Made by a program: the position numbers and the translations under genes
The notes under the pieces: model-generated
The model's input: only the letters and a program-made list of their open reading frames with translations
The model's database searches: none
Told to the model about the DNA's origin: nothing
From: Bacteroidales bacterium
Lineage (GTDB): Bacteria > Bacteroidota > Bacteroidia > Bacteroidales > UBA932
Reading direction: 5' to 3'
Assembly (NCBI GenBank): GCA_017509685.1
Contig: JAFWPA010000041.1
Location: 1 to 33,628 of the forward strand
Length of the DNA stretch: 33,628 nt
Shown here: positions 1-12,369 of the stretch, piece after piece
Layout of the letters: every line of letters begins with the position of its first letter
How positions within the stretch are numbered: the first letter of the stretch is position 1

Positions 1-101
1 AGAGAGAGCTCAGAAAGTATATCCATTACTACAACTACGATAGAATCAAACTACGGTTAAACGGACTGAGTCCGGTGCAGTACCGAACTCAGAATATGTA
101 A
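1..101 (+). CDS. IS3-family transposase (OrfB), C-terminal fragment
   Basis: The frame beginning at base 3 runs open from the window edge to a TAA at 99-101. It encodes about 32 residues containing YIHYYNYDRIKLRLNGLSP followed by VQYR. This is the conserved last segment of the DDE integrase core of IS3/IS150-group transposases (Y..YN..R....L.G.SP..YR). The gene begins outside the window, so whether it is intact cannot be judged. The piece is much more AT-rich than the neighbouring host genes, as expected of an acquired element. The family call rests on this motif alone, with no sequence search. Confidence 0.8.
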   Translation, partial: RELRKYIHYYNYDRIKLRLNGLSPVQYRTQNM

Positions 102-141
102 ATAACTATTATTAACCGTCCAACTTTTGGGGTTCATATCA
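1..141 (+). mobile_element. 3' end of an IS3-family insertion sequence
   Basis: The transposase stop at 99-101 is followed by a short AT-rich tail and then a sequence typical of an IS3/IS150-group right terminal repeat (GTCCAACTTTTGGGG at 119-133). The element probably ends in CA at about 140-141. The exact boundary and any target duplication cannot be set because the left end is outside the window. The GC-rich repeat starting at about 152 directly follows the IS end. Confidence 0.65.
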
Positions 142-151
142 CGAGTATAGG

Positions 152-230
152 GGGAGGGGCCCGCTGGATACAAGCCCCGCAGGGGCGCAGGAGACAGTGG
201 GAGGGGCCGGAGGGAGCGAAGCGACCGGAG
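152..230 (+). repeat. GGGAGGGGCC double-box hairpin repeat, copy 1
   Basis: Two copies of GGGAGGGGCC (152-161 and 199-208) flank a 5-bp hairpin, GCCCC-GCA-GGGGC (174-186). The second box is followed by GGAG and AGCGAAGCG. The same arrangement occurs at 15221-15280 with a different hairpin sequence. Only the boxes, the stem size and the GCGAAGCG tail are conserved. The IS end lies about 10 nt upstream and may have removed the left part of this copy. Confidence 0.55.
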
Positions 231-278
231 TTCCGCCGGAGGGAGTCTTTGCCGCAGGCGTGCTCATTACGTAAAGCG

Positions 279-361
279 TTGATTACCAGGTACATAAATA
301 ATTTTCTTTATCCCGCGGAGGATAAAGAAAAATATATAAGTTATTAGCAATCAGTCAGTTA
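279..361. repeat. 83-bp intergenic hairpin repeat, copy A
   Basis: This aligns without gaps to 13697-13779. Conserved parts are the left end TTGATTAyCA, a central stem beginning TTTTCTTTA and ending TAAAGAAA, and the right end ATCArTsAGTTA. In this copy the stem is a perfect 12-bp inverted repeat (302-313 with 320-331) around a 6-nt loop. It lies downstream of clpX, so it could act as a 3' end or terminator structure, although no long T-run follows it. Confidence 0.6.
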
Positions 362-383
362 CGAGATTTCGCCCCAAGCCCAA

Positions 384-1592
384 TTACAGCCGCTCGCGAG
401 CGTAATCAGCAGTGAGGCGGAAGGTCTTTTTGCCGGAGGAGGGGGCGTCGAAGAGGGCGTCGGCCATGATGCGTTCGCAGATGGAGCGGAGGCCGCGGGC
501 ACCCAGCTTGTTCTTGATAGATGTATCTACGATGAGATCCAGCACCTCAGGGTCTATCACCAGTTTGATGCCATCAAGTTCGAACATCTTTTCGTATTGG
601 CGCAGGAGGGCGTTCTTGGGTTCGGTGAGAATCCGTTTCAGGGAATCGCGGTCCAGCTGGTCCAGGTAAGTGATGACAGGCAATCGGCCCACAATCTCCG
701 GGATAAGGCCATAGGCGCGAAGGTCCATGGCATCCACGTATTCCAGGAGGTTGTCCTTGTCGATGCGCTGCTTTTCCTCGGCGCCAAAGCCGATAATCTG
801 GGTGTTTTTCCTTAAAGCGATATGCCGCTCGATGCCCTCGAAGGCGCCGCCGCAGATGAAGAGGATGTTCTGCGTATTCACGTGGATGAACTCCTGTTCC
901 GGGTGCTTGCGGCCTCCCTTGGGCGGGACGTTCACGATGGAGCCTTCCAGAAGCTTGAGCATGGCCTGCTGCACACCTTCGCCGGAGACGTCGCGGGTGA
1001 TGGAAGGGTTGTCGGACTTACGGGCAATCTTGTCAATCTCGTCGATGAACACGATGCCCCTTTCGGCCTTTACCAGGTCGAAATCGGCCTCTTGCAAAAG
1101 GCGGGTGAGAATGCTCTCCACGTCTTCTCCCACGTAGCCGGCTTCGGTGAGCACGGTGGCGTCCACTATAGTAAAAGGTACGTCCAGCATCTTGGCGATG
1201 GTGCGGGCCAGCAGCGTCTTGCCCGTACCGGTGGGTCCCACCAACAGGATGTTGCTCTTTTCCAGTTCCACACCGTCGTCGGCCTTGTCAATCAGGTTGT
1301 GCTGTACGCGCTTGTAGTGGTTGTACACGGCTACGGCCAGCACTTTCTTGGCGCGGTCCTGGCCAATCACGTACTGGTCCAGGTAGGCTTTAATCTCGGC
1401 CGGCTTGGGCGCCTTCCCCAATGCGGGAGCCACACCGGGCTTCTTATTCCCCTGCTCCAGCTCCTCCACGTACTGGGCGGCCAGTTTGGCGCAGTCGCTG
1501 CAGATATAACCCTCCAGGCCCTTCAGCAGGAACGGGACTTCGGCGTCGGTCCTGCCGCAGAACATGCAGTGGTTCTGTCCTTTCTTAGGCAT
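384..1592 (-). CDS. clpX: ATP-dependent Clp protease ATP-binding subunit ClpX
   Basis: AAA+ unfoldase that recognises tagged proteins and feeds them into the ClpP chamber. Starting at MPKKGQ (402 aa), the N-terminal zinc-binding domain has Cys9, Cys12, Cys31 and Cys34. Walker A is GPTGTGKT at about 119-126, pore loop GYVG at about 152-155 and Walker B IVFIDEID at about 180-187. The RKH loop is at about 228-230 and the IGF loop that docks to ClpP at about 267-269. The family is full length and nothing is missing. The start at 1592 is preferred over an upstream in-frame ATG at 1661. Its ATG overlaps the clpP stop as TAATG, indicating translational coupling, and the extra upstream residues would lie inside clpP. 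It is the last gene of tig-clpP-clpX. Confidence 0.97.
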   Translation of the reverse strand: MPKKGQNHCMFCGRTDAEVPFLLKGLEGYICSDCAKLAAQYVEELEQGNKKPGVAPALGKAPKPAEIKAYLDQYVIGQDRAKKVLAVAVYNHYKRVQHNLIDKADDGVELEKSNILLVGPTGTGKTLLARTIAKMLDVPFTIVDATVLTEAGYVGEDVESILTRLLQEADFDLVKAERGIVFIDEIDKIARKSDNPSITRDVSGEGVQQAMLKLLEGSIVNVPPKGGRKHPEQEFIHVNTQNILFICGGAFEGIERHIALRKNTQIIGFGAEEKQRIDKDNLLEYVDAMDLRAYGLIPEIVGRLPVITYLDQLDRDSLKRILTEPKNALLRQYEKMFELDGIKLVIDPEVLDLIVDTSIKNKLGARGLRSICERIMADALFDAPSSGKKTFRLTADYARERL

Positions 1593-2260
1593 TACTTCTC
1601 TCTCTTGCGAAGAATCTCGTCCACCATTCCGTAGGCCTTGGCTTCCTCGGCGGTCATCCAATAGTCACGCTCGCCGTCCTTGGCCACCTTCTCATACGGC
1701 TGGCCGCAGTGCTGGGAAATGATGTTGAACAGTTCGGTGCGGGTTTTCTCAATCTCCTTGGCGGCGATGAGAATCTCCGTGGCCTGGCCCTGGGCACCGC
1801 CCAGCGGCTGATGGATAAGCACGCGGGAGTGCGGGAGAGCAGAACGCTTGCCCTTCTGCCCGGCGCACAGCAGCACGGAACCCATGGAAGCGGCCATGCC
1901 GGTGCACACGGTGGCCACGTCGGGCTGCACCAGCTGCATGGTGTCGTAGATACCCAGGCCGCTGTGCACCTGACCACCGGGGGTGTTCAAGTAAAGGGTG
2001 ATATCGGCCGATGAATCCTGCGACGCCAGGAACAGGAGCTGCGCCTGGATGATGTTGGCCACGTCGTCGTCGATGGGAACGCCCAGGAAGATGATGCGGT
2101 CCATCATCAGGCGGGAGAACACGTCCATCTGGGCCACGTTCAGCTTGCGCTCTTCGGTAATGGTAGGATTGATGTAACCGTCATACACGCTGGTATAACG
2201 GGAAAGGGTCGTAGAACTAATCCCACGGCCCTTCACTGCAAACTTGTCGAATTCTGTCAT
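1592..2260 (-). CDS. clpP: ATP-dependent Clp protease proteolytic subunit ClpP
   Basis: Serine peptidase forming the barrel-shaped proteolytic chamber that works with ClpX. The 222-residue product contains the catalytic triad: Ser125 in GMAASMGS, His150 in [10 protein letters not shown] and Asp199 in GERD. The segment LYLNTPGG lies at about 89-96. The roughly 30-residue N-terminal extension before the folded core is probably a propeptide or processed tail, an inference from the family. It sits between tig (1 nt gap upstream) and clpX (TAATG overlap downstream), the classical tig-clpP-clpX order. No separate promoter is visible, so it is probably transcribed from the tig promoter. Confidence 0.97.
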   Translation of the reverse strand: MTEFDKFAVKGRGISSTTLSRYTSVYDGYINPTITEERKLNVAQMDVFSRLMMDRIIFLGVPIDDDVANIIQAQLLFLASQDSSADITLYLNTPGGQVHSGLGIYDTMQLVQPDVATVCTGMAASMGSVLLCAGQKGKRSALPHSRVLIHQPLGGAQGQATEILIAAKEIEKTRTELFNIISQHCGQPYEKVAKDGERDYWMTAEEAKAYGMVDEILRKREK

Positions 2261-2261
2261 A

Positions 2262-3578
2262 TTACTGCAATTCCCGGAATTTCTCCATAGAGATTTTCTT
2301 GTTCTGGAGCGTCACTTCTTCGCGCACCTTGGCAATGGCGATGTTGTCCTCGCACTGCTCTTCCAGGCGGCGGTACTGGTTCTGGTCCTGAAGCATGTTC
2401 TCGGCGCTGGAATCGATGAGATTCTGCGGCACACCGGCCATTCCGTACATGGCGTACTGATAGGCCACGAAGCTGCGGGCGGCGGCCAGGATGTCCTCAC
2501 GGCTCACCTTCAGGTTGAACTTCTGCATGATGTAACCGCGAACCAGCTGCCACTTGAAGTCCTCGATGAAGGCAGGGAATTCCTTCTCTACCTGCTCGGC
2601 GGTGAACTTGCCCTCGTTGGCATAGACCAGCCAGCGCTTCAGGAAGGCTTCCGGAAGCTCCAGGGCGGCCTTCTCTACGAAGTACTTGCGTACATCGGCG
2701 CCGAAGCGGTAGTTGGCTTCCTGCTCGTGGGAGGCCTTGATGCGCTCGGTGACCTTCTCCTCGAACTGCTCGGGGGTGGTGACCACGCCCTCGCCGAAGA
2801 TCTTGTCGTAGGTCTCCTGGTTTTCCTCGGCGGCCACGTAGGTCTTCACGTTCACCACAGTGAAGGAGAACATGGGATCCAGGCCGGCCAGCTGGGCCTT
2901 GTCTACCTTGAGCATGGCGGCACGGTCCGTCTCATTGGGGAAGGCGGCGTTCACGTCCAGCTGGAATTTGTCGCCGGCTTTCTTGCCGATGAAAGCGCCG
3001 CGGGCCTCTTCGGCCACGTGGGAGACGCTCACATACACGCCTTCGGCCTTGTGGCCTTCGTTCTCGATGTCGGCCACGATGTAGTCGTTCTCACCGGCCT
3101 TCTTGCCCTCCTGCAGGGAACCGTACTGCTGCAGCAGCTGCTCCTTCTGGGCTTTCTTTTCGGCGGCGGTGATGTTGATGTCATAGTACACCACCTTGTC
3201 TTCCTTGTTCACCTCGAAGTTGATCTCCGGGGTCTGGGCGATGTCGAACTTGAAGGTAAAGTCCTCACCGGCCTTCCAGGACAGCTGAGGCTGATCCTCG
3301 GACGGCATGGGTTCTCCCACGACGCGGATCTTCTCCTTCTTGATGAAATTGTCCAGGGACTCGCCCACCAGACCGTTGACGCTCTCGTACAGGCACTGGT
3401 CTCCGTATATGCGCTGGATGAGGCTCATGGGAGCCATTCCACGGCGGAAACCCTTGATGTCGGCCTTGCGGCGGTAATCGTTGAGGCGCTTGCGAAGCGG
3501 CTCGGCATAATCTTCTGCCGCGACTTGGATGGTAAGCTGATAATTCAGTGCATCAGCCTTTTTCTTGGTAACTTTCAT
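2262..3578 (-). CDS. tig: Trigger factor, ribosome-associated chaperone
   Basis: Chaperone that binds at the ribosome exit tunnel and shields nascent chains. It has 438 residues, the usual family length. The N-terminal ribosome-binding loop is recognisable as GFRRGMAP at about 43-50, corresponding to the GFRxGxxP signature. A divergent peptidyl-prolyl isomerase-like middle domain and a helical C-terminal substrate cradle rich in Glu and Lys follow. The FKBP-like domain is weakly conserved, as is common in Bacteroidota. It is the first gene of the tig-clpP-clpX operon and has a well-matched promoter at 3613-3643. The stop is 1 nt from the clpP start. Confidence 0.94.
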   Translation of the reverse strand: MKVTKKKADALNYQLTIQVAAEDYAEPLRKRLNDYRRKADIKGFRRGMAPMSLIQRIYGDQCLYESVNGLVGESLDNFIKKEKIRVVGEPMPSEDQPQLSWKAGEDFTFKFDIAQTPEINFEVNKEDKVVYYDINITAAEKKAQKEQLLQQYGSLQEGKKAGENDYIVADIENEGHKAEGVYVSVSHVAEEARGAFIGKKAGDKFQLDVNAAFPNETDRAAMLKVDKAQLAGLDPMFSFTVVNVKTYVAAEENQETYDKIFGEGVVTTPEQFEEKVTERIKASHEQEANYRFGADVRKYFVEKAALELPEAFLKRWLVYANEGKFTAEQVEKEFPAFIEDFKWQLVRGYIMQKFNLKVSREDILAAARSFVAYQYAMYGMAGVPQNLIDSSAENMLQDQNQYRRLEEQCEDNIAIAKVREEVTLQNKKISMEKFRELQ

Positions 3579-3612
3579 AGTATCTGTTTGTATTTATTGT
3601 CTCAAAGGGGCG

Positions 3613-3639
3613 CAAAGATACGAAAAATCTGCGGAAATG

Positions 3640-3643
<4 letters not shown>
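3613..3643 (-). promoter_or_regulatory. Promoter of tig-clpP-clpX
   Basis: Read on the minus strand, TTG (3641-3643), 20 nt, then TATCTTTG (3613-3620). This matches the Bacteroidota -33/-7 consensus (TTG, N19-21, TAnnTTTG). The -33 box lies inside the last codons of the upstream pgpH-like gene. The predicted leader is roughly 30 nt. Confidence 0.8.
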
Positions 3644-7690
<4,047 letters not shown>

Positions 7691-7724
7691 TTATCTATCC
7701 ATTCAGGGCATTCCCTAAAACATA

Positions 7725-7755
7725 CAAAGATAGTAAAAATTAACTGAAAATACAA
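7725..7755 (-). promoter_or_regulatory. Promoter of gyrB
   Basis: On the minus strand, TTG (7753-7755), 20 nt, TATCTTTG (7725-7732), followed by about 37 nt to the gyrB ATG. The -33 box is 10 nt beyond the stop of the converging transcription unit upstream (7765). Confidence 0.8.
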
Positions 7756-7764
7756 GCGATAATC

Positions 7765-9387
7765 TTACAGATTAAACGTGAATCCGGCGGTGAAATAAAC
7801 GCCTTTTTCGGCATAGAAAGGCACACGCTGGATGGGCTGGTTCAGGAGGTTTCCCACCTTGAGCCAGACGCCCACCGGACGGCTGAACTGATAGGAAGCC
7901 TGGAAGCCCAGGTCCAGGTAGCCGGGAACGGTTCCCAGGCGGGATTTGAGCTCGCTGCGGGCGTCCAGCGTAAAGCCGGCCCGGATGCGGGAGCCCCAGT
8001 TGTAGAACACCTTGGCGCTGCCGGCGAACGTCTGCGGTGCAAACGGCACCATCGCGTCCGTGAAATACGTTATCTTGCTGAAAGTGTTGACATACCGCAG
8101 CTTGCCCTGAATGTCCAGGAAACGGTTCTTCCAGCCTACGGTGGCCTGTGCGATAAAGGAATGCACGGGCCCGGCGTAGCTCACGGCGGGCTGGTAGGTA
8201 TCGGGATTGTAGGCCCACAGCCACTTGTTCTCTATCCAGGTATAGCCGGCAGACACATCATAGTAGAAACGGTGGCCGATATTACCTTTCACACCCAGCA
8301 TGGCCAGCACGCGCTGCACCATGACGTCGGTGTACCAGTCGGTCCCGGCAATGAAGGAATCTTTCTGCAGATAGGAGTCATAGCTCATGACCTCGCTGCC
8401 GCCGGTCACGTTCAGATACAGGGCCAGATGATCCTTAACCATCTTCCAGGAAAGCTGGATGTCCGGGAACACCGGGAAAAAGCCCACGTTGGTGCTGGGC
8501 GCAAAAGTGGGATCCGAGCGCAGCACGAAGGCCACTTTTACACCTCCGGCAAAAGAGAAACGCTCGCTGGAATACATATACCGGGGCGGCGTAATGGTAA
8601 AGCTGGCCAGGTTTCCACCGGGCTGCGTGACCGTCTCGGCCTTCACACCCATCTGGATGGCACGGATGCGCAGGCTGGCGTCGGTGAACGTATGGATTTC
8701 CTGCAGGCCGGCAGGCAGCCAGATGAAGGATGCAGCCGTCCCCACCTCATAGTCCGCTTTGGTGGTTCCGGGTACGTTCTTTACGCGGGTGGAAACCCGG
8801 GCCACATGGTGGGTGAAATCTCCTTGCGATACATCCGTGGCCTGGATGTGGTTATACTGGAAATCGGTCTTCCAGGTGCCGGTGCGCCAGTCCAGCAGGA
8901 AATCGGCCCCCGCAGCCGAGCGCATCTCCACCCCCTGGCGGAAAGTGCCGTCCGGAAGGAAAAATCCGCCATCCGTAGCAATGTTATGATACTGGCCGAT
9001 ATGGGAATAATGGTCCCCGTACAGGTTCAGGCGGAATTTCTGCGACCGGATGGGCGTCCACACCACGGCAAATTCCGGGTGAAGGGGGTAGCCGGCGCCC
9101 ACACGCAGGTACAGCTTGCGCTCGGTGGCGGCACGCCCGGAAGGCCGGGGTTCCACCAGGTAGGGCGTGAATTCATAGGCCCCCTGGTAAGGGGTTTCGT
9201 TCACGGCATAGTCGAAGTCCAGGTTGAAGTGCGTCAGGGAATCCGGAATCTCCAGCAGCTGGGACGGCTTCTCAATGCCGGAAGCCTCCCGGGCGTAGAC
9301 GTTGGTCACCTCCACGGTGGGGTTCAGGTTCTGGGCAAAGGCGGCGGCGCTCCACAGCAGGAGGGCGCATATGATGGTTTTTTTCAT
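7765..9387 (-). CDS. Outer-membrane beta-barrel protein, TonB-receptor-like barrel without a plug
   Basis: 540 residues with a clear signal peptide (MKKTIICALLLWSAAAFAQ, cleavage after about residue 19). The rest is rich in alternating hydrophobic and aromatic strands. It ends in a strand with terminal aromatic and aliphatic residues (YFTAGFTFNL), as in outer-membrane barrels. No TonB box or plug domain is apparent, and the length suits a 14-18 strand barrel (inference). It begins 6 nt after the TPR gene stop, so the two are almost certainly co-transcribed and may work together at the outer membrane. The substrate is unknown, and a named family cannot be assigned by reading. Confidence 0.75.
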   Translation of the reverse strand: MKKTIICALLLWSAAAFAQNLNPTVEVTNVYAREASGIEKPSQLLEIPDSLTHFNLDFDYAVNETPYQGAYEFTPYLVEPRPSGRAATERKLYLRVGAGYPLHPEFAVVWTPIRSQKFRLNLYGDHYSHIGQYHNIATDGGFFLPDGTFRQGVEMRSAAGADFLLDWRTGTWKTDFQYNHIQATDVSQGDFTHHVARVSTRVKNVPGTTKADYEVGTAASFIWLPAGLQEIHTFTDASLRIRAIQMGVKAETVTQPGGNLASFTITPPRYMYSSERFSFAGGVKVAFVLRSDPTFAPSTNVGFFPVFPDIQLSWKMVKDHLALYLNVTGGSEVMSYDSYLQKDSFIAGTDWYTDVMVQRVLAMLGVKGNIGHRFYYDVSAGYTWIENKWLWAYNPDTYQPAVSYAGPVHSFIAQATVGWKNRFLDIQGKLRYVNTFSKITYFTDAMVPFAPQTFAGSAKVFYNWGSRIRAGFTLDARSELKSRLGTVPGYLDLGFQASYQFSRPVGVWLKVGNLLNQPIQRVPFYAEKGVYFTAGFTFNL

Positions 9388-9393
9388 TCTCGT

Positions 9394-12300
9394 CTACAGT
9401 TTACTCAGTCTCATGTTCACCTGGTCCAGGACGTCGTCTTGCGGGCCGATGGGAGTATAGCCATCCTTGATGCTCTCGAAGGTGGCGCGGGCCTGGCTCA
9501 GATTCCCCTGCTCCGCGAAACTGTCACCCAGCACGATGAACGCCTTGGCCAGCCAGTAATTCTGGCCGCCGGCCTTGTCGGAGAAGGCGTACACCTGCTC
9601 CTGCACGGCGGCGAAATCGCCCCGGTCGAAGCTGTCCTGAATGAGGAGATAGCTGGCTTCGGCGCCTTCGTCAGTGGAAGGCTCCTGCGCCAGTTCTTTG
9701 AGCAGTTCCAGGGACGATGCGCGGCGGCTGGTACTCATCAAAGACTTGGCGCTCACGTAACGGGCCTCCCGCCGCAAGGCGACGTCGGTCTTCATGGAGG
9801 CGAGGACCACATCGGCGGCATCCAGCGCATCTTCCCATCGGCGGGCACGGAAAGCGGACCGCATGAGGCCGATATAGGCCGCCTTCCGGTTATCCGGCAG
9901 CTGGGCGCTGTCCTTCAGGCGGTCGTAGGCTTCGTAGGCCCCGGCGTAATTGCCCAGTTCCAGGCGCAGGTTGGCCAGCTGGAGCGTGGCACTTTCGGCC
10001 AGCGCCCCTTCCAGGCCTTCTGCCAGGGCCTGCTGATAGGCGTCGCACGCCGGCTCCTTGTTGCCGGTAAAGCGATAGCATTCGGCCAGATAGAAGCGCG
10101 CCTTGGTCCCGTACAGCGGCTCCGGATATTTCTCCATGTAGGCCTGCAGGGTGCTCAGTGCTTTGGCGTAATCCCCGGAGAGATACATCTGCTCTGCACT
10201 GGAGAAGTACACCTCTTCCTTCTGGGCTTCCGTGCGGCCGGCGGCCTCTCCCAGGCTGTTCACATAGGCCAGGTAGGCGTCCGGATCCTTCTGCGTACGG
10301 TAGATGGCCTCGATGGCCAGGAGCGCGTCTTCGGCGTATTCCCCGCCGCGGGCCACCACGGCCTTGTAATAGTCCAGGGCGTCCTGGCTGCGGCCGGCGT
10401 TGCGGGCAATCATGCCCAGTTCCAGCAGGGAACGGGCCTGCAGCGAGGGATCCTTGGTGGTAATGCGCAGCGTGTTGAAAGTCTTGACGGCGGCGTCCTC
10501 CTTTTTCAGGGCCACATAGGCACGGCCCAGCTCATAGAGGGACTCCCCGTAGTAAGGCGCATCGGGACTGGCCTTCAGGGCCTCTTCCAACAGGGCAGCC
10601 TTTCCGGCTTCGTTTCCGCGGAGGCCGCTGGCCACGCCCGCCATCAGGCGCGGGTAGAGGTTGTTGGCATCCGGGTAATCGGCCATCTGCCGCTCATAGG
10701 CCGTGACGGCCGATGCATAGTCTCCGCCGAAGAAATAGCAGTCCCCCACGCGGGTGCGGGCATCGGCCCCCTGTGCCCGGGCGTTACCGCCCAGGTAAGT
10801 ATTGAACCACTTGAGGGCGCGTTCGTAATCGGCCTCCTTGAAATAAGCGTATCCCAGCTGATATGGGATGAGATACCCCTCCGGCTTGCGGGACAGGGCC
10901 TGTTGGTTGTACAGTTCCGTCCACATCCCCCGGGCCTCCTCATAGCGGGCGTCGCGGTAATAGGCCTCGGCCAGGTAGTAGCGGCTTAGCTGGTTGAATC
11001 CGTCCTTGCGGTCGCTGTAATACACCGCGGCTTTCAGAGGCGACACAGCGGCGCGCCAGGAGCCGGCCTGCATCAGTTCCCGGGCACGCAGGAAATAGGC
11101 CTTGCGGTAGTTGGACAGCATGCGCGGCTGCAGTTCGTCAATGTGGTCATAGGCGTCTACGGCCGCTTCATAGTCGTGGTTCTGCAGGGCCGCCATGGCC
11201 ATGTAGTTATAGATTTGGTCTCCCTTTTCCCGGGTTCCGTAGCGGTTCAGGTATTCCTGGAAGGGCTTGGTGTCCCGGCCCAGGTCGAAGGCCAGTTTGG
11301 CGTAATTATAATAGGCGTCCTCCTTGATCCGGGCCGAATAATCCTGGTCGGCCGCTTCCTTGAAGGCGCCCATGGCGGCCACCTTGTTCTTCAGGCGGAT
11401 GTAGCTGTAACCCAACTGGTAAGAGGCAATCTGGCCCAGGGAGTCGGCACGGTCCCCCATCTGGGTAAACTGGTCCACGGCGCCCTGCCAGTTCTCCTGG
11501 AGATAGCTGATCTCACCGGCATAGAAGCGGTCGCTGCGGGTGGGCGCGGCGGTATGGTCCAGTTCATAATAGGTGCCGGCCTTCTCCACGTTACCCAGCA
11601 CCAGGTGGCTTTCGCCCAGGATGCGGGACAGGTGCGAGCGGCGGTCTTCCGGGACGCTGTCATAGAGTTCGTCCCCATTTTCTACCACATAGGCGTAGTC
11701 TTTCCGGTTGAACCGGCATTCCAGGATGTAGTAGCGGGCCAGCAGGCCGAAACGGTAATCGTCCGATGCTTTCCGGAACCACTCCTCGGCCTCCTGGAAA
11801 TGCTGCTGGGCATAGTTCATATAGCCCAGGTTGTACTGCGCCGGAGCGCGGTATGGGGCTTGGTCCACCTGCGCTAGGATTTCCTTGGCATATTCCCATT
11901 CGCCCACGGAATAGGCGCTGTAACCTTTCTTGTACAGGTATTCGGCCTCCTGCTGCGGATACAGCCCCTTGATTCTCTCGAATTCCTCCAGGGCCTGCTG
12001 GTACTCACCGGCGTCGAACAGGGTGAGCGCTATCTGATAACGGATCTGGGGTGCCTGGACATGATCCCCGTTGCGGGCCAGGAAGCCCTTTGCCAGGGGA
12101 AGGGCGTTTTCCGTGCGCATCTGCAGTGCGCATAGGGCGCGCCAGGCCTGTGCATCGGCGGAACCGTCGGTTCCCAGCAGACGCACCGCCTCCGAATACA
12201 TTCCCGCTTGATATAGATTGCTGACCTGCTGCCAGTTCTGGGCCTGTGCCACCCCTGAAAAAAGGAGCACGGCCGCCACGGCCGGAAGGAGTTTTTTCAT
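9394..12300 (-). CDS. Large secreted TPR-repeat protein
   Basis: 968 residues from the chosen start. A signal peptide (MKKLLPAVAAVLLFSGVAQAQ) is followed by tetratricopeptide-type repeats almost to the C-terminus. Examples are YNLGYMNYAQQHFQEAEEW, YQLGYAYFKEADYERALKW and CYFFGGDYASAVTAYERQM. It is predicted to be periplasmic or attached to the outer membrane as a protein-interaction scaffold. An alternative ATG lies at 12309. A longer open frame to 12786 exists but would run antisense through ftsE and lacks a signal peptide, so it is rejected. A -7 box at 12317-12324 supports the short start. It is co-transcribed with the beta-barrel gene downstream. The function is unknown beyond the scaffold fold. 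Confidence 0.8.
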   Translation of the reverse strand: MKKLLPAVAAVLLFSGVAQAQNWQQVSNLYQAGMYSEAVRLLGTDGSADAQAWRALCALQMRTENALPLAKGFLARNGDHVQAPQIRYQIALTLFDAGEYQQALEEFERIKGLYPQQEAEYLYKKGYSAYSVGEWEYAKEILAQVDQAPYRAPAQYNLGYMNYAQQHFQEAEEWFRKASDDYRFGLLARYYILECRFNRKDYAYVVENGDELYDSVPEDRRSHLSRILGESHLVLGNVEKAGTYYELDHTAAPTRSDRFYAGEISYLQENWQGAVDQFTQMGDRADSLGQIASYQLGYSYIRLKNKVAAMGAFKEAADQDYSARIKEDAYYNYAKLAFDLGRDTKPFQEYLNRYGTREKGDQIYNYMAMAALQNHDYEAAVDAYDHIDELQPRMLSNYRKAYFLRARELMQAGSWRAAVSPLKAAVYYSDRKDGFNQLSRYYLAEAYYRDARYEEARGMWTELYNQQALSRKPEGYLIPYQLGYAYFKEADYERALKWFNTYLGGNARAQGADARTRVGDCYFFGGDYASAVTAYERQMADYPDANNLYPRLMAGVASGLRGNEAGKAALLEEALKASPDAPYYGESLYELGRAYVALKKEDAAVKTFNTLRITTKDPSLQARSLLELGMIARNAGRSQDALDYYKAVVARGGEYAEDALLAIEAIYRTQKDPDAYLAYVNSLGEAAGRTEAQKEEVYFSSAEQMYLSGDYAKALSTLQAYMEKYPEPLYGTKARFYLAECYRFTGNKEPACDAYQQALAEGLEGALAESATLQLANLRLELGNYAGAYEAYDRLKDSAQLPDNRKAAYIGLMRSAFRARRWEDALDAADVVLASMKTDVALRREARYVSAKSLMSTSRRASSLELLKELAQEPSTDEGAEASYLLIQDSFDRGDFAAVQEQVYAFSDKAGGQNYWLAKAFIVLGDSFAEQGNLSQARATFESIKDGYTPIGPQDDVLDQVNMRLSKL

Positions 12301-12316
12301 CTTTTCCATATTTTGA

Positions 12317-12324
12317 CAAAGATA
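12317..12324 (-). promoter_or_regulatory. -7 box upstream of the TPR gene
   Basis: TATCTTTG on the minus strand, 7 nt from the ATG at 12309 and 16 nt from the preferred ATG at 12300. No good -33 TTG is seen at the usual distance. Confidence 0.5.
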
Positions 12325-12339
12325 CTGAATTTTTCTGAT

Positions 12340-12347
12340 TATATTTG
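12340..12347 (+). promoter_or_regulatory. -7 box upstream of ftsE-nth
   Basis: TATATTTG, 22 nt upstream of the ftsE ATG. A TTG at 12313-12315 is 24 nt upstream, longer than the usual 19-21 nt. It points away from the TPR-gene box, with 15 nt between the two. Confidence 0.5.
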
Positions 12348-12369
12348 TCAGAATATTGATTTTATCACT

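Noticed and set aside
1593-1661. Longer ClpX start (MDDRRGSQ)
   Set aside because: It overlaps the clpP coding end by 70 nt in another frame. The zinc-finger domain begins right after MPKKGQ, and the TAATG overlap fixes the start.
8161-10989. Very long plus-strand open frame (942 codons) opposite the TPR and barrel genes
   Set aside because: It lies antisense to two well-supported exported proteins, its product is low-complexity Gly/Val/His/Leu-rich, and it has no recognisable motif. Long antisense frames are expected in GC-rich coding DNA. The same applies to 2244-3701, 3565-5706, 5588-7747 and 29061-31310.
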